In this document: one piece after another, positions 53,365-64,000 of the stretch | Numbering within the stretch: position 1 is the first letter of the stretch | Layout: each line of letters begins with the position of its first letter | Assembly: GCA_036172665.1 (NCBI GenBank) | Contig: CM069873.1 | Coordinates: forward strand, 46,284,001 to 46,348,000 | Direction: 5' to 3' | Origin: Prosopocoilus inquinatus | Taxonomy: Eukaryota > Arthropoda > Insecta > Coleoptera > Lucanidae | Length of the DNA stretch: 64,000 bases | Notes under the pieces: model-generated | What the model was told of the DNA's origin: nothing | Database searches by the model: none | What the model saw: only the letters and a program-made list of their open reading frames with translations | Translations under genes and position numbers: made by a program

Positions 53365-54109
53365 AATCGATCCTTACTCATCTATCATGTTATTTGACGT
53401 TTGAATGGACTCCAGTAACTCTGATGTGAGATACAAAGTTCTCGGACGCAGCAGAAGCTGGAAATAGTTTTGAACGAAACAACACGCATTAGCGTTGTTC
53501 CTGTGATGTATCTAATCGATCCTTACTTATCTACTATGTTATTTGACGTTTCGATTTACTCCAGTAACTCTGATGTGAGATACGAAATTTTCGAACGCAG
53601 CAGAATCTGGAAATAGTTTTAAATGAAACAACACGCATTAGCGTTGTTCCTGTGATGTATCTAATCGATCCTTACTCATCTATCATGTTATTTGACGTTT
53701 CGATGGACTCTAGTAACTCTGATGTTAGATACGAAGTTCTTGGACGCAGCAGGAGCTGGAAATAGTTTTAAACGAAACAACACGTATTACCGTTGTTCCT
53801 GTGATGTATCTAATCGATCCTTACTTAGCTACTATGTTATTTGACGTTTCGATGGACTCCAGTAACTCTAATGTGAGATACGAAATTTTCGGACGCAGCA
53901 GAAGCTGGAAATAGTTTTAAACGAAACAACACGTATTAGCGTTGTTCCTGTGATGTATCTAATCGATCCTTACTCATCTATCATGTTATTTGACGTTTGG
54001 ATGGACTCCAGTAACTCTGATGTGAGATACAAAGTTTTCGGACACAGCAGAAGCTGGAGATAGTTTTAAACGAAACAACACGCATTAGCGTTGTTCCTGT
54101 GATGTATCT
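53365..54109. repeat. 5-monomer tandem duplication, second copy (745 bp)
   Basis: Second copy of 52620-53364. It has a private cacgtattaccgttg change near 53782. It ends where ggcgtttcg (near 54141) replaces the gacgtttgaatgg that would start another copy. Confidence 0.83.
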
Positions 54110-54392
54110 AATCGATCCTTACTCATCTATCATGTTATTTGGCGTTTCGATGGACTCCAGTAACTCTGATGTGAGATACAAAGTTTTCGGACGCAGCAGA
54201 AGCTGGAAATAGTTTTGAACGAAACAACACGTATTAGCGTTGTTCCTGTGATGTATCTAATCGATCCTTACTTAGCTACTATGTTATTTGACGTTTCGAT
54301 GGACTCCAATAACTCTAATGTGAGATACGAAATTTTCGGACGCAGCAGAAGCTGGAAATAGTTTTAAACGAAACAACACGTATTAGCGTTGC
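54110..54392. repeat. Satellite spacer before the 21-monomer duplication
   Basis: About two monomers of ordinary type (ggcg form, then ttagctactatg with tctaatg). They have no special markers until gttgctcctgtg near 54388, which is a private change. Confidence 0.7.
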
Positions 54393-57300
54393 TCCTGTGA
54401 TGTATCTAATCGATCCTTACTCATCTATCATTTTATTTGACGTTTGGATGGACTCCAGTAACTCTGATGTGAGATACAATGTTTTCGGACGCAGCAGAAG
54501 CTGGAAATTGTTTTAAACGAAACAACACGCATTAGCGTTGTTCCTGTGATGTATCTAATCGATCCTTACTCATCTATCATGTTATTTGGCGTTTCGATGG
54601 ACTCCAGTAACTCTGATGTGAGATACAAAGTTTTCGGACGCAGCAGAAGCTGGAAATAGTTTTGAACGAAACAACACGTATTAGCGTTGTTCCTGTGATG
54701 TATCTAATCGATCCTTACTTAGCTACTATGTTATTTGACGTTTCGATGGACTCCAATAACTCTGATGTGAGATACGAAATTTTCGGACGCAGCAGAAGCT
54801 GGAAATTGTTTTAAACGAAACAACACGTATTAGCGTTGTTATTGTGATGTATCTAATCGATCCTTACTCATCTATCATGTTATTTGTCGTTTCGATGGAC
54901 TCCAGTAACTCTGATGTGAGATACAAAGTTCTCGGACGCAGCAGAAGCTGGAAATAGTTTTGAACGAAACAACACGTATTAGCGTTGTTCCTGTGATGTA
55001 TCTAATCGATCCTTACTTATCTATCATGTTATTTGACGTTTGGATGGACTCCAGTAACTCTGATGTGAGATACAAAGTTTTCGGACGCAGCAGAAGCTGG
55101 AGATAGTTTTAAACGAAACAACACGCATTAGCGTTGTTCCTGTGATGTACTTAATCGATCCTTACTCATCTATCATGTTATTTGACGTTTGAATGGACTC
55201 CAGTAACTCTGATGTGAGATACAAAGTTCTCGGACGCAGCAGAAGCTGGAAATAGTTTTGAACGAAACAACACGTATTAGCGTTGTTCCTGTGATGTATC
55301 TAATCGATCCTTACTTATCTACTATGTTATTTGACGTTTCGATGGACTCCAGTAACTCTGATGTGAGATACGAAATTTTCGAACGCAGCAGAATCTGGAA
55401 ATAGTTTTAAATGAAACTACACGCATTAGCGTTGTTCCTGTGATGTATCTAATCGATCCTTACTCATCTATCATGTTATTTGACGTTTCGATGGACTCTA
55501 GTAACTCTGATCTTAGATACGAAGTTTTTGGACGCAGCAGGAGCTGGAAATAGTTTTAAACGAAACAACACGTATTAGCGTTGTTCCTGTGATGTATCTA
55601 ATCGATCCTTACTTAGCTACTATGTTATTTGACGTTTCAATGGACTCCAGTAACTCTAATGTGAGATACGAAATTTTCGGACGCAGCAGAAGCTGGAAAT
55701 AGTTTTAAACGAAACAACACGTATTAGCGTTGTTCCTGTGATGTATCTAATCGATCCTTACTCATCTATCATGTTATTTGACGTTTGGATGGACTCCAGT
55801 AACTCTGATGTGAGATTCAAACTTCTCGGACGCAGCAGAAGCTGGAAATAGTTTTGAACGAAACAACACGTATTAGCGTTGTTCCTGTGATGTATCTAAT
55901 CGATCCTTACTTAGCTACTATGTTATTTGACGTTTCGATGGACTCCAATAACTCTGATGTGAGATACGAAATTTTCGGACGCAGCAGAAGCTGGAAATAG
56001 TTTTAAACGAAACAACACATATTAGCGTTGTTCCTGTGATGTATCTAATCGATCCTTACTCATCTATCATGTTATTTGACGTTTCGATGGACTCCAGTAA
56101 CTCTAATGTGAGATACGAAATTTTCGGACGCAGCAGAAGCTGGAAATTGTTTTAAACGAAACAACACGTATTAGCGTTGTTATTGTGATGTATCTAATCG
56201 ATCCTTACTCATCTATCATGTTATTTGGCGTTTCGATGGACTCCAATAATTCTGATGTGAGATACAAAGTTTTCGGACGCAGCAGAAGCTGGAAATAGTT
56301 TTAAACGAAACAACACGCACTAGCGTTGTTCCTGTGATGTATCTAATCGATCCTTACTCATCTATCATTTTATTTGACGTTTGGATGGACTCCAGTAACT
56401 CTGATGTGAGATACAAAGTTTACGGACGCAGCAGAAGCTGGAAATAGTTTTAAACGAAACAACACGCATTAGCGTTGTTCCTGTGATGTATCTAATCGAT
56501 CCTTACTCATCTATCATGTTATTTGGCGTTTCGATGGACTCCAGTAACTCTGATGTGAGATACAAAGTTCTCGGACGCAGCTGAAGCTAGAAATAATTTT
56601 AAACGAAACAACACGCATTAGCGTTGTTCCTGTGATGTATCTAATCGATCCTTACTCATCTATCATGTTATTTGGCGTTTCGATGGACTCCAGTAACTCT
56701 GATGTGAGATACAAAGTTTTCGGACGCAGCAGAAGCTGGAAATAGTTTTGAACGAAACAACACGTATTAGCGTTGTTCCTGTGATGTATCTAATCGATCC
56801 TTACTTAGCTACTATGTTATTTGACGTTTCGATGGACTCCAGTAACTCTAATGTGAGATACGAAATTTTCGGACGCAGCAGAAGCTGGAAATAGTTTTAA
56901 ACGAAACAACACGTATTAGCGTTGTTCCTGTGATGTATCTAATCGATCCTTACTCATCTATCATTTTATTTGACGTTTGGATGGACTCCAGTAACTCTGA
57001 TGTGAGATACAAAGTTTTCGGACGCAGCAGAAGCTAGAAATAGTTTTAAACGAAACAACACGCATTAGGGTTGTTCCTGTGATGTATCTAATCGATCCTT
57101 ACTCATCTATCATTTTATTTGACGTTTGGATTGACTCCAGTAACTCTGATGTGAGATACAAAGTTTACGGACGCAGCAGAAGCTGGAAATAGATTTAAAC
57201 GAAACAACACGCATTACCGTTGTTCCTGTGATGTATCTAATAGATCCTTACTCATCTATCATGTTATTTGGCGTTTCGATGGACTCCAGTAACTCTGATG

Positions 57301-57521
57301 TGAGATACGAAGTTTTTGGACGCAGCAGGAGCTGGAAATAGTTTTAAACGAAACAACACGTATTAGCGTTGTTCCTGTGATGTATCTAATCGATCCTTAC
57401 TTAGCTACTATCTTATTTGACGTTTCGATGGACTCCAATAATTCTGATGTGAGATACAAAGTTTTCGGACGCAGCAGAAGCTGGAAATAGTTTTAAACGA
57501 AACAACACGCACTAGCGTTGT
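54393..57521. repeat. 21-monomer tandem duplication, first copy (3,129 bp)
   Basis: Markers recur exactly 3,129 bases (21 x 149) on: gatacaatgttttcgg (54474 and 57603), atttgtcgtttcg (54882 and 58011), gttattgtgatg (near 56180 and 59309), ctctgatcttagatac (near 55506 and 58635) and gagattcaaacttctcgg (near 55812 and 58941). The copies look almost identical by eye. Within this copy, 56.2-57.3 kb carries the widespread gtttacgg / gctgaagctag module. Confidence 0.9.
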
Positions 57522-60500
57522 TCCTGTGATGTATCTAATCGATCCTTACTCATCTATCATTTTATTTGACGTTTGGATGGACTCCAGTAACTCTGATGTG
57601 AGATACAATGTTTTCGGACGCAGCAGAAGCTGGAAATTGTTTTAAACGAAACAACACGCATTAGCGTTGTTCCTGTGATGTATCTAATCGATCCTTACTC
57701 ATCTATCATGTTATTTGGCGTTTCGATGGACTCCAGTAACTCTGATGTGAGATACAAAGTTTTCGGACGCAGCAGAAGCTGGAAATAGTTTTGAACGAAA
57801 CAACACGTATTAGCGTTGTTCCTGTGATGTATCTAATCGATCCTTACTTAGCTACTATGTTATTTGACGTTTCGATGGACTCCAATAACTCTGATGTGAG
57901 ATACGAAATTTTCGGACGCAGCAGAAGCTGGAAATTGTTTTAAACGAAACAACACGTATTAGCGTTGTTATTGTGATGTATCTAATCGATCCTTACTCAT
58001 CTATCATGTTATTTGTCGTTTCGATGGACTCCAGTAACTCTGATGTGAGATACAAAGTTCTCGGACGCAGCAGAAGCTGGAAATAGTTTTGAACGAAACA
58101 ACACGTATTAGCGTTGTTCCTGTGATGTATCTAATCGATCCTTACTTATCTATCATGTTATTTGACGTTTGGATGGACTCCAGTAACTCTGATGTGAGAT
58201 ACAAAGTTTTCGGACGCAGCAGAAGCTGGAGATAGTTTTAAACGAAACAACACGCATTAGCGTTGTTCCTGTGATGTACTTAATCGATCCTTACTCATCT
58301 ATCATGTTATTTGACGTTTGAATGGACTCCAGTAACTCTGATGTGAGATACAAAGTTCTCGGACGCAGCAGAAGCTGGAAATAGTTTTGAACGAAACAAC
58401 ACGTATTAGCGTTGTTCCTGTGATGTATCTAATCGATCCTTACTTATCTACTATGTTATTTGACGTTTCGATGGACTCCAGTAACTCTGATGTGAGATAC
58501 GAAATTTTCGAACGCAGCAGAATCTGGAAATAGTTTTAAATGAAACTACACGCATTAGCGTTGTTCCTGTGATGTATCTAATCGATCCTTACTCATCTAT
58601 CATGTTATTTGACGTTTCGATGGACTCTAGTAACTCTGATCTTAGATACGAAGTTTTTGGACGCAGCAGGAGCTGGAAATAGTTTTAAACGAAACAACAC
58701 GTATTAGCGTTGTTCCTGTGATGTATCTAATCGATCCTTACTTAGCTACTATGTTATTTGACGTTTCAATGGACTCCAGTAACTCTAATGTGAGATACGA
58801 AATTTTCGGACGCAGCAGAAGCTGGAAATAGTTTTAAACGAAACAACACGTATTAGCGTTGTTCCTGTGATGTATCTAATCGATCCTTACTCATCTATCA
58901 TGTTATTTGACGTTTGGATGGACTCCAGTAACTCTGATGTGAGATTCAAACTTCTCGGACGCAGCAGAAGCTGGAAATAGTTTTGAACGAAACAACACGT
59001 ATTAGCGTTGTTCCTGTGATGTATCTAATCGATCCTTACTTAGCTACTATGTTATTTGACGTTTCGATGGACTCCAATAACTCTGATGTGAGATACGAAA
59101 TTTTCGGACGCAGCAGAAGCTGGAAATAGTTTTAAACGAAACAACACATATTAGCGTTGTTCCTGTGATGTATCTAATCGATCCTTACTCATCTATCATG
59201 TTATTTGACGTTTCGATGGACTCCAGTAACTCTAATGTGAGATACGAAATTTTCGGACGCAGCAGAAGCTGGAAATTGTTTTAAACGAAACAACACGTAT
59301 TAGCGTTGTTATTGTGATGTATCTAATCGATCCTTACTCATCTATCATGTTATTTGGCGTTTCGATGGACTCCAATAATTCTGATGTGAGATACAAAGTT
59401 TTCGGACGCAGCAGAAGCTGGAAATAGTTTTAAACGAAACAACACGCACTAGCGTTGTTCCTGTGATGTATCTAATCGATCCTTACTCATCTATCATTTT
59501 ATTTGACGTTTGGATGGACTCCAGTAACTCTGATGTGAGATACAAAGTTTACGGACGCAGCAGAAGCTGGAAATCGTCTTAAACGAAACAACACGCATTA
59601 GCGTTGTTCCTGTGATGTATCTAATCGATCCTTACTCATCTATCATGTTATTTGGCGTTTCGATGGACTCCAGTAACTCTGATGTGAGATACAAAGTTCT
59701 CGGACGCAGCTGAAGCTAGAAATAATTTTAAACGAAACAACACGCATTAGCGTTGTTCCTGTGATGTATCTAATCGATCCTTACTCATCTATCATGTTAT
59801 TTGGCGTTTCGATGGACTCCAGTAACTCTGATGTGAGATACAAAGTTTTCGGACGCAGCAGAAGCTGGAAATAGTTTTGAACGAAACAACACGTATTAGC
59901 GTTGTTCCTGTGATGTATCTAATCGATCCTTACTTAGCTACTATGTTATTTGACGTTTCGATGGACTCCAGTAACTCTAATGTGAGATACGAAATTTTCG
60001 GACGCAGCAGAAGCTGGAAATAGTTTTAAACGAAACAACACGTATTAGCGTTGTTCCTGTGATGTATCTAATCGATCCTTACTCATCTATCATTTTATTT
60101 GACGTTTGGATGGACTCCAGTAACTCTGATGGGAGATACAAAGTTTTCGGACGCAGCAGAAGCTAGAAATAGTTTTAAACGAAACAACACGCATTAGGGT
60201 TGTTCCTGTGATGTATCTAATCGATCCTTACTCATCTATCATGTTATTTGGCGTTTCGATGGACTCCAGTAACTCTGATGTGAGATACGAAGTTTTTGGA
60301 CGCAGCAGGAGCTGGAAATAGTTTTAAACGAAACAACACGTATTAGCGTTGTTCCTGTGATGTATCTAATCGATCCTTACTTAGCTACTATCTTATTTGA
60401 CGTTTCGATGGACTCCAGTGACTCTAATGTGAGATACGAAATTTTCGGACGCAGCAGAAGCTGGAAATAGTTTTAAACGAAACAACACGTATTAGCGTTG
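57522..60500. repeat. 21-monomer tandem duplication, second copy, one monomer short
   Basis: Follows the first copy to about 60230, then lacks one monomer: the offset drops from 3,129 to 2,980, shown by ttagctactatcttatttg at 57404 and 60384. The lost monomer is the gattgactccag / gtttacgg type present at 57.1 kb. Private changes include ctggaaatcgtcttaaacg (59569) and gatgggagatac (60129). Confidence 0.87.
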
Positions 60501-62041
60501 TTCCTGTGATGTATCTAATCGATCCTTACTCATCTATCATGTTATTTGACGTTTGGATGGACTCCAGTAACTCTGATGTGAGATACAAAGTTCTCGGACG
60601 CAACAGAAGCTGGAAATAGTTTTGAACGAAACAACACGTATTAGCGTTGTTCCTGTGATGTATCTAATCGATCCTTACTTATCTATCATGTTATTTGACG
60701 TTTGGATGGGCTCCAGTAACTCTGATGTGAGATACAAAGTTCTCGGACGCAGCAGAAGCTGGAAATAGTTTTGAACGAAACAACACGTATTAGCGTTGTT
60801 CCTGTGATGTATCTAATCGATCCTTACTTATCTATTATGTTATTTGACGTTTGGATGGACTCCAGTAACTCTGATGTGAGATACAAAGTTTTCGGACGCA
60901 GCAGAAGCTGGAAATAGTTTTAAAAGAAACAACACGTATTGGCGTTGTTCCTGTGATGTATCTAATCGATCCTTACTCATCTATCATGTTATTTGGCGTT
61001 TCGATGGACTCCAGTAACTCTGATGTGAGATACAAAGTTTTTGGACGCAGCAGGAGCTGGAAATAGTTTTGAACGAAACAACAGGTATTAGCGTTGTTCC
61101 TGTGATGTATCTAATCGATCCTTACTTATCTATTATGTTATTTGACGTTTGGATGGACTCCAGTAACTCTGATGTTAGATACAAAGTTTTCGGACGCAGC
61201 AGAAGCTGGAAATAGTTTTAAAAGAAACAACACGTATTAGCGTTGTTCCTGTGATGTATCTAATCGATCCTTACTCATCTATCATGTTATTTGGCGTTTC
61301 GATGGACTCCAGTAACTCTGATGTGAGATACAAAGTTTTTGGACGCAGCAGGAGCTGGAAATAGTTTTAAACGAAACAACACGTATTAGCGTTGTTCCTG
61401 TGATGTATCTAATCGATCCTTACTTAGCTACTATGTTATTTGACGTTTCGATGGACTCCAGTAACTCTAATGTGAGATACAAAATTTTCGGACGCAGCAG
61501 AAGCTGGAAATAGTTTTAAACGAAACAACACGTATTAGCGTTGTTCCTGTGATGTATCTAATCGATCCTTACTCATCTATCATGTTATTTGACGTTTGGA
61601 TGGACTCCAGTAACTCTGATGTGAGATACAAAGTTCTCGGACGCAACAGAAGCTGGAATTAGTTTTGAACGAAACAACACGTATTAGCGTTGTTCCTGTG
61701 ATGTATCTAATCGATCCTTACTTATCTATCATGTTATTTGACGTTTGGATGGGCTCCAGTAACTCTGATGTGAGATACAAAGTTCTCGGACGCAGCAGAA
61801 GCTGGAAATAGTTTTGAACGAAACAACACGTATTAGCGTTGTTCCTGTGATGTATCTAATCGATCCTTGCATATCTATTATGTTATTTGACGTTTGGATG
61901 GACTCCAGTAACTCTGATGTGAGATACAAAGTTTTCGGACGCAGCAGAAGCTGGAAATAGTTTTAAACGAAACAACACGTATTAGCGTTGTTCCTGTGAT
62001 GTATCTAATCGATCCTTACTCATCTATCATGTTATTTGGCG
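60501..62041. repeat. Near copy of 30.1-31.4 kb, with a two-monomer insertion
   Basis: Matches from about 60250 with an offset of 30,343 (cgcaacagaag at 30256 and 60599; atgggctccag near 30363 and 60706; ttttaaaagaaac near 30577 and 60920). Near 61065 a second ttatctattatg / ttttaaaagaaac pair is inserted, after which the offset is 30,641, exactly 298 more. The inserted pair has its own changes: acaacaggtatt (61079) and gatgttagatac (near 61172). Confidence 0.85.
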
Positions 62042-63977
62042 TTTCGATGGACTCCAGTAACTCTGATGTGAGATACAAAGTTTTCGGACGCAGCAGAAGC
62101 TGGAAATAGTTTTGAACGAAACAACACGTATTAGCGTTGTTCCTGTGATGTATCTAATCGATCCTTACATAGCTACTATGTTATTTGACGTTTCGATGGA
62201 CTCCAATAATTCTGATGTGAGATACAAAGTTTTCGGACGCAGCAGAAGCTGGAAATAGTTTTAAACGAAACAACACGCACTAGCGTTGTTCCTGTGATGT
62301 ATCTAATCGATCCTTACTCATCTATCATTTTATTTGACGTTTGGATGGACTCCAGTAACTCTGATGTGAGATACAAAGTTTACGGACGCAGCAGAAGCTG
62401 GAAATAGTTTTAAACGAAACAACACGCATTAGCGTTGTTCCTGTGATGTATCTAATCGATCCTTACTCATCTATCATGTTATTTGGCGTTTCGATGGACT
62501 CCAGTAACTCTGATGTGAGATACAAAGTTCTCGGACGCAGCTGAAGCTAGAAATAATTTTAAACGAAACAACACGCATTAGCGTTGTTCCTGTGATGTAT
62601 CTAATCGATCCTTACTCATCTATCATGTTATTTGGCGTTTCGATGGACTCCAGTAACCCTGATGTGAGATACAAAGTTTTCGGACGCAGCAGAAGCTGGA
62701 AATAGTTTTGAACGAAATAACACGTATTAGCGTTGTTCCTGTGATGTATCTAATCGATCCTTACTTAGCTACTATGTTATTTGACGTTTCGATGGACTCC
62801 AGTAACTCTAATGTGAGATACGAAATTTTCGGACGCAGCAGAAGCTGGAAATAGTTTTAAACGAAACAACACGTATTAGCGTTGTTCCTGTGATGTATCT
62901 AATCGATCCTTACTCATCTATCATTTTATTTGACGTTTGGATGGACTCCAGTAACTCTGATGTGAGATACAAAGTTTTCGGACGCAGCAGAAGCTGGAAA
63001 TAGTTTTAAACGAAACAACACGCACTAGGGTTGTTCCTGTGATGTATCTAATCGATCCTTACTCATCTATCATGTTATTTGGCGTTTCGATGGACTCCAG
63101 TAACTCTGATGTGAGATACGAATTTTTGGACGCAGCAGGAGCTGGAAATAGTTTTAAACGAAACAACACGTATTAGCGTTGTTCCTGTGATGTATCTAAT
63201 CGATCCTTACTTAGCTACTATGTTATTTGACGTTTCGATGGACTCCAGTAACTCTAATGTGAGATACGAAATTTTCGGACGCAGCAGAAGCTGGAAATAG
63301 TTTTGAACGAAACAACACGTATTAGCGTTGTTCCTGTGATGTATCTAATCGATCCTTACTTATCTATTATGTTATTTGACGTTTGGATGGACTCCAGTAA
63401 CTCTGATGTGAGATACAAAGTTTTCGGACGCAGCAGAAGCTGGAAATAGTTTTAAACGAAACAACACGCATTACCGTTGTTCCTGTGATGTATCTAATCG
63501 ATCCTTACTCATCTATCATGTTATTTGGCGTTTCGATGGACTCCAGTAACTCTGATGTGAGATACAAAGTTCTCGGACGCAGCTGAAGCTAGAAATAATT
63601 TTAAACGAAACAACACGCATTAGCGTTGTTCCTGTGATGTATTTAATCGATCCTTACTCATCTATCATGTTATTTGACGTTTGAATGGACTCCAGTAACT
63701 CTGATGTGAGATACAAAGTTCTCGGACGCAGCAGAAGCTGGAAATAGTTTTGAACGAAACAACACGTATTAGCGTTGTTCCTGTGATGTATCTAATCGAC
63801 CCTTACTTATCTACTATGTTATTTGACGTTTCGATGGACTCCAGTAACTCCGATGTGAGATACGAAATTTTCGAACGCAGCAGAATCTGGAAATAGTTTT
63901 AAATGAAACAACACGCATTAGCGTTGTTCCTGTGATGTATGTAATCGATCCTTACTCATCTGTCATGTTATTTGACG
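62042..63977. repeat. 13-monomer repeat, third copy (1,936 bp)
   Basis: Collinear with 31401-33336 at +30,641, including ttacatagctactatg (62166), agtaaccctgatg, acgaaataacacg and the one-base deletion in gaatttttgg near 63123. Its right flank (tttcgatggactctag at 63978) equals the sequence after the second copy at 35273. Private changes include cgcactagggttg (near 63021) and aatcgacccttac (near 63796). Confidence 0.9.
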
Positions 63978-64000
63978 TTTCGATGGACTCTAGTAACTCT

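Larger units (their letters stand above)
1..64000. repeat. 149-bp satellite DNA array, head to tail, whole window
   Basis: Every line reads as the same unit, with conserved words such as gcgttgttcctgtgatgta, ctaatcgatccttact, ggactccagtaactctga and cggacgcagcagaagctgg recurring at 149-bp spacing. Successive gcgttgttcc marks fall at 101, 250 and 399. The last is at 63921, and after correcting for visible indels (net 101 bases lost) the span from 101 is exactly 429 units. No monomer is inverted: I never meet the reverse complement of these words. No transposon, microsatellite block or unique spacer interrupts the array, and both window edges lie inside a monomer. Such arrays are known from centromeric and heterochromatic regions of eukaryotes. 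The family itself I do not recognise. The listed higher-order units are subdivisions of this array. Confidence 0.98.

Noticed and set aside
1..64000. CRISPR array
   Set aside because: Repeats are 149 bp and directly abutting, with no unique spacers and no cas genes.
1..64000. Mobile element, such as a Helitron or DNA transposon carrying internal tandem repeats
   Set aside because: No terminal inverted repeats, target site duplications, poly(A) tail, LTR or transposase-like frame are visible; only monomers.
1..64000. Pol III internal promoter or tRNA/5S-like gene in the monomer
   Set aside because: The aatcgatcc word only loosely recalls a B box (the TCGA core is there, but flanking bases and spacing do not fit). 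I see no A box at proper distance, no cloverleaf and no T-run terminator.
1..64000. Naming the host species or known satellite family
   Set aside because: I cannot match the monomer to a family from memory with confidence; composition and CpG give only a loose hint towards invertebrates.

Overview
The whole 64 kb window is one satellite DNA array. I see no gene, RNA gene, transposon, CRISPR array or single-copy spacer in it. The sequence is a head-to-tail tandem repeat of a 149-bp monomer, always in the same orientation. The same unit can be followed from base 1 to base 64000. Using the phrase gcgttgttcc as phase mark, the first occurrence is at 101 and the last at 63921. Adding back the indels I can see (net 101 bases missing), that interval is exactly 429 monomers. 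The array runs off both ends of the window.

Organism: such an array is eukaryotic, most likely pericentromeric, centromeric or otherwise heterochromatic. I do not recognise the monomer, so I name no species. The monomer is about 39% GC. It carries about 8 CpG sites where roughly 5.6 would be expected, so CpG is not depleted. That fits a genome with little cytosine methylation, such as many insects and other invertebrates, better than a vertebrate or plant. This is inference only.

Layout: monomers differ from each other at a limited set of linked positions. Using these as bar codes, the array resolves into nested higher-order repeats (HORs). (1) A 32-monomer HOR of 4,745 bp: copy A 1-4745, partial copy B 4746-6420, copy C 41969-46713, partial D from 46714, and a related segment E 50286-52395. 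(2) A 39-monomer HOR of 5,811 bp: 7010-12820, then 12821 onward, the second copy interrupted by an 11-monomer (1,639 bp) tandem duplication at 15650-18927. (3) A mosaic at about 18.9-31.4 kb with many short offsets. (4) A 13-monomer (1,936 bp) unit at 31401-33336, 33337-35272 and 62042-63977. (5) A more diverged stretch at about 35.3-37.3 kb. (6) An 18-monomer (2,680 bp) tandem duplication at 44790-50149. (7) A 5-monomer (745 bp) duplication at 52620-54109. (8) A nearly identical 21-monomer (3,129 bp) duplication at 54393-60500. (9) The last 3.7 kb, a near copy of about 29.9-33.3 kb.

Nothing here works together as genes do. The apparent small open reading frames are by-products of the repeat. 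The interest is in the architecture: repeats within repeats over scales from 149 bp to about 42 kb, very few length changes beside many substitutions, and very young duplications. All offsets were worked out by hand from shared variant markers. Boundaries are good to about one monomer unless stated.
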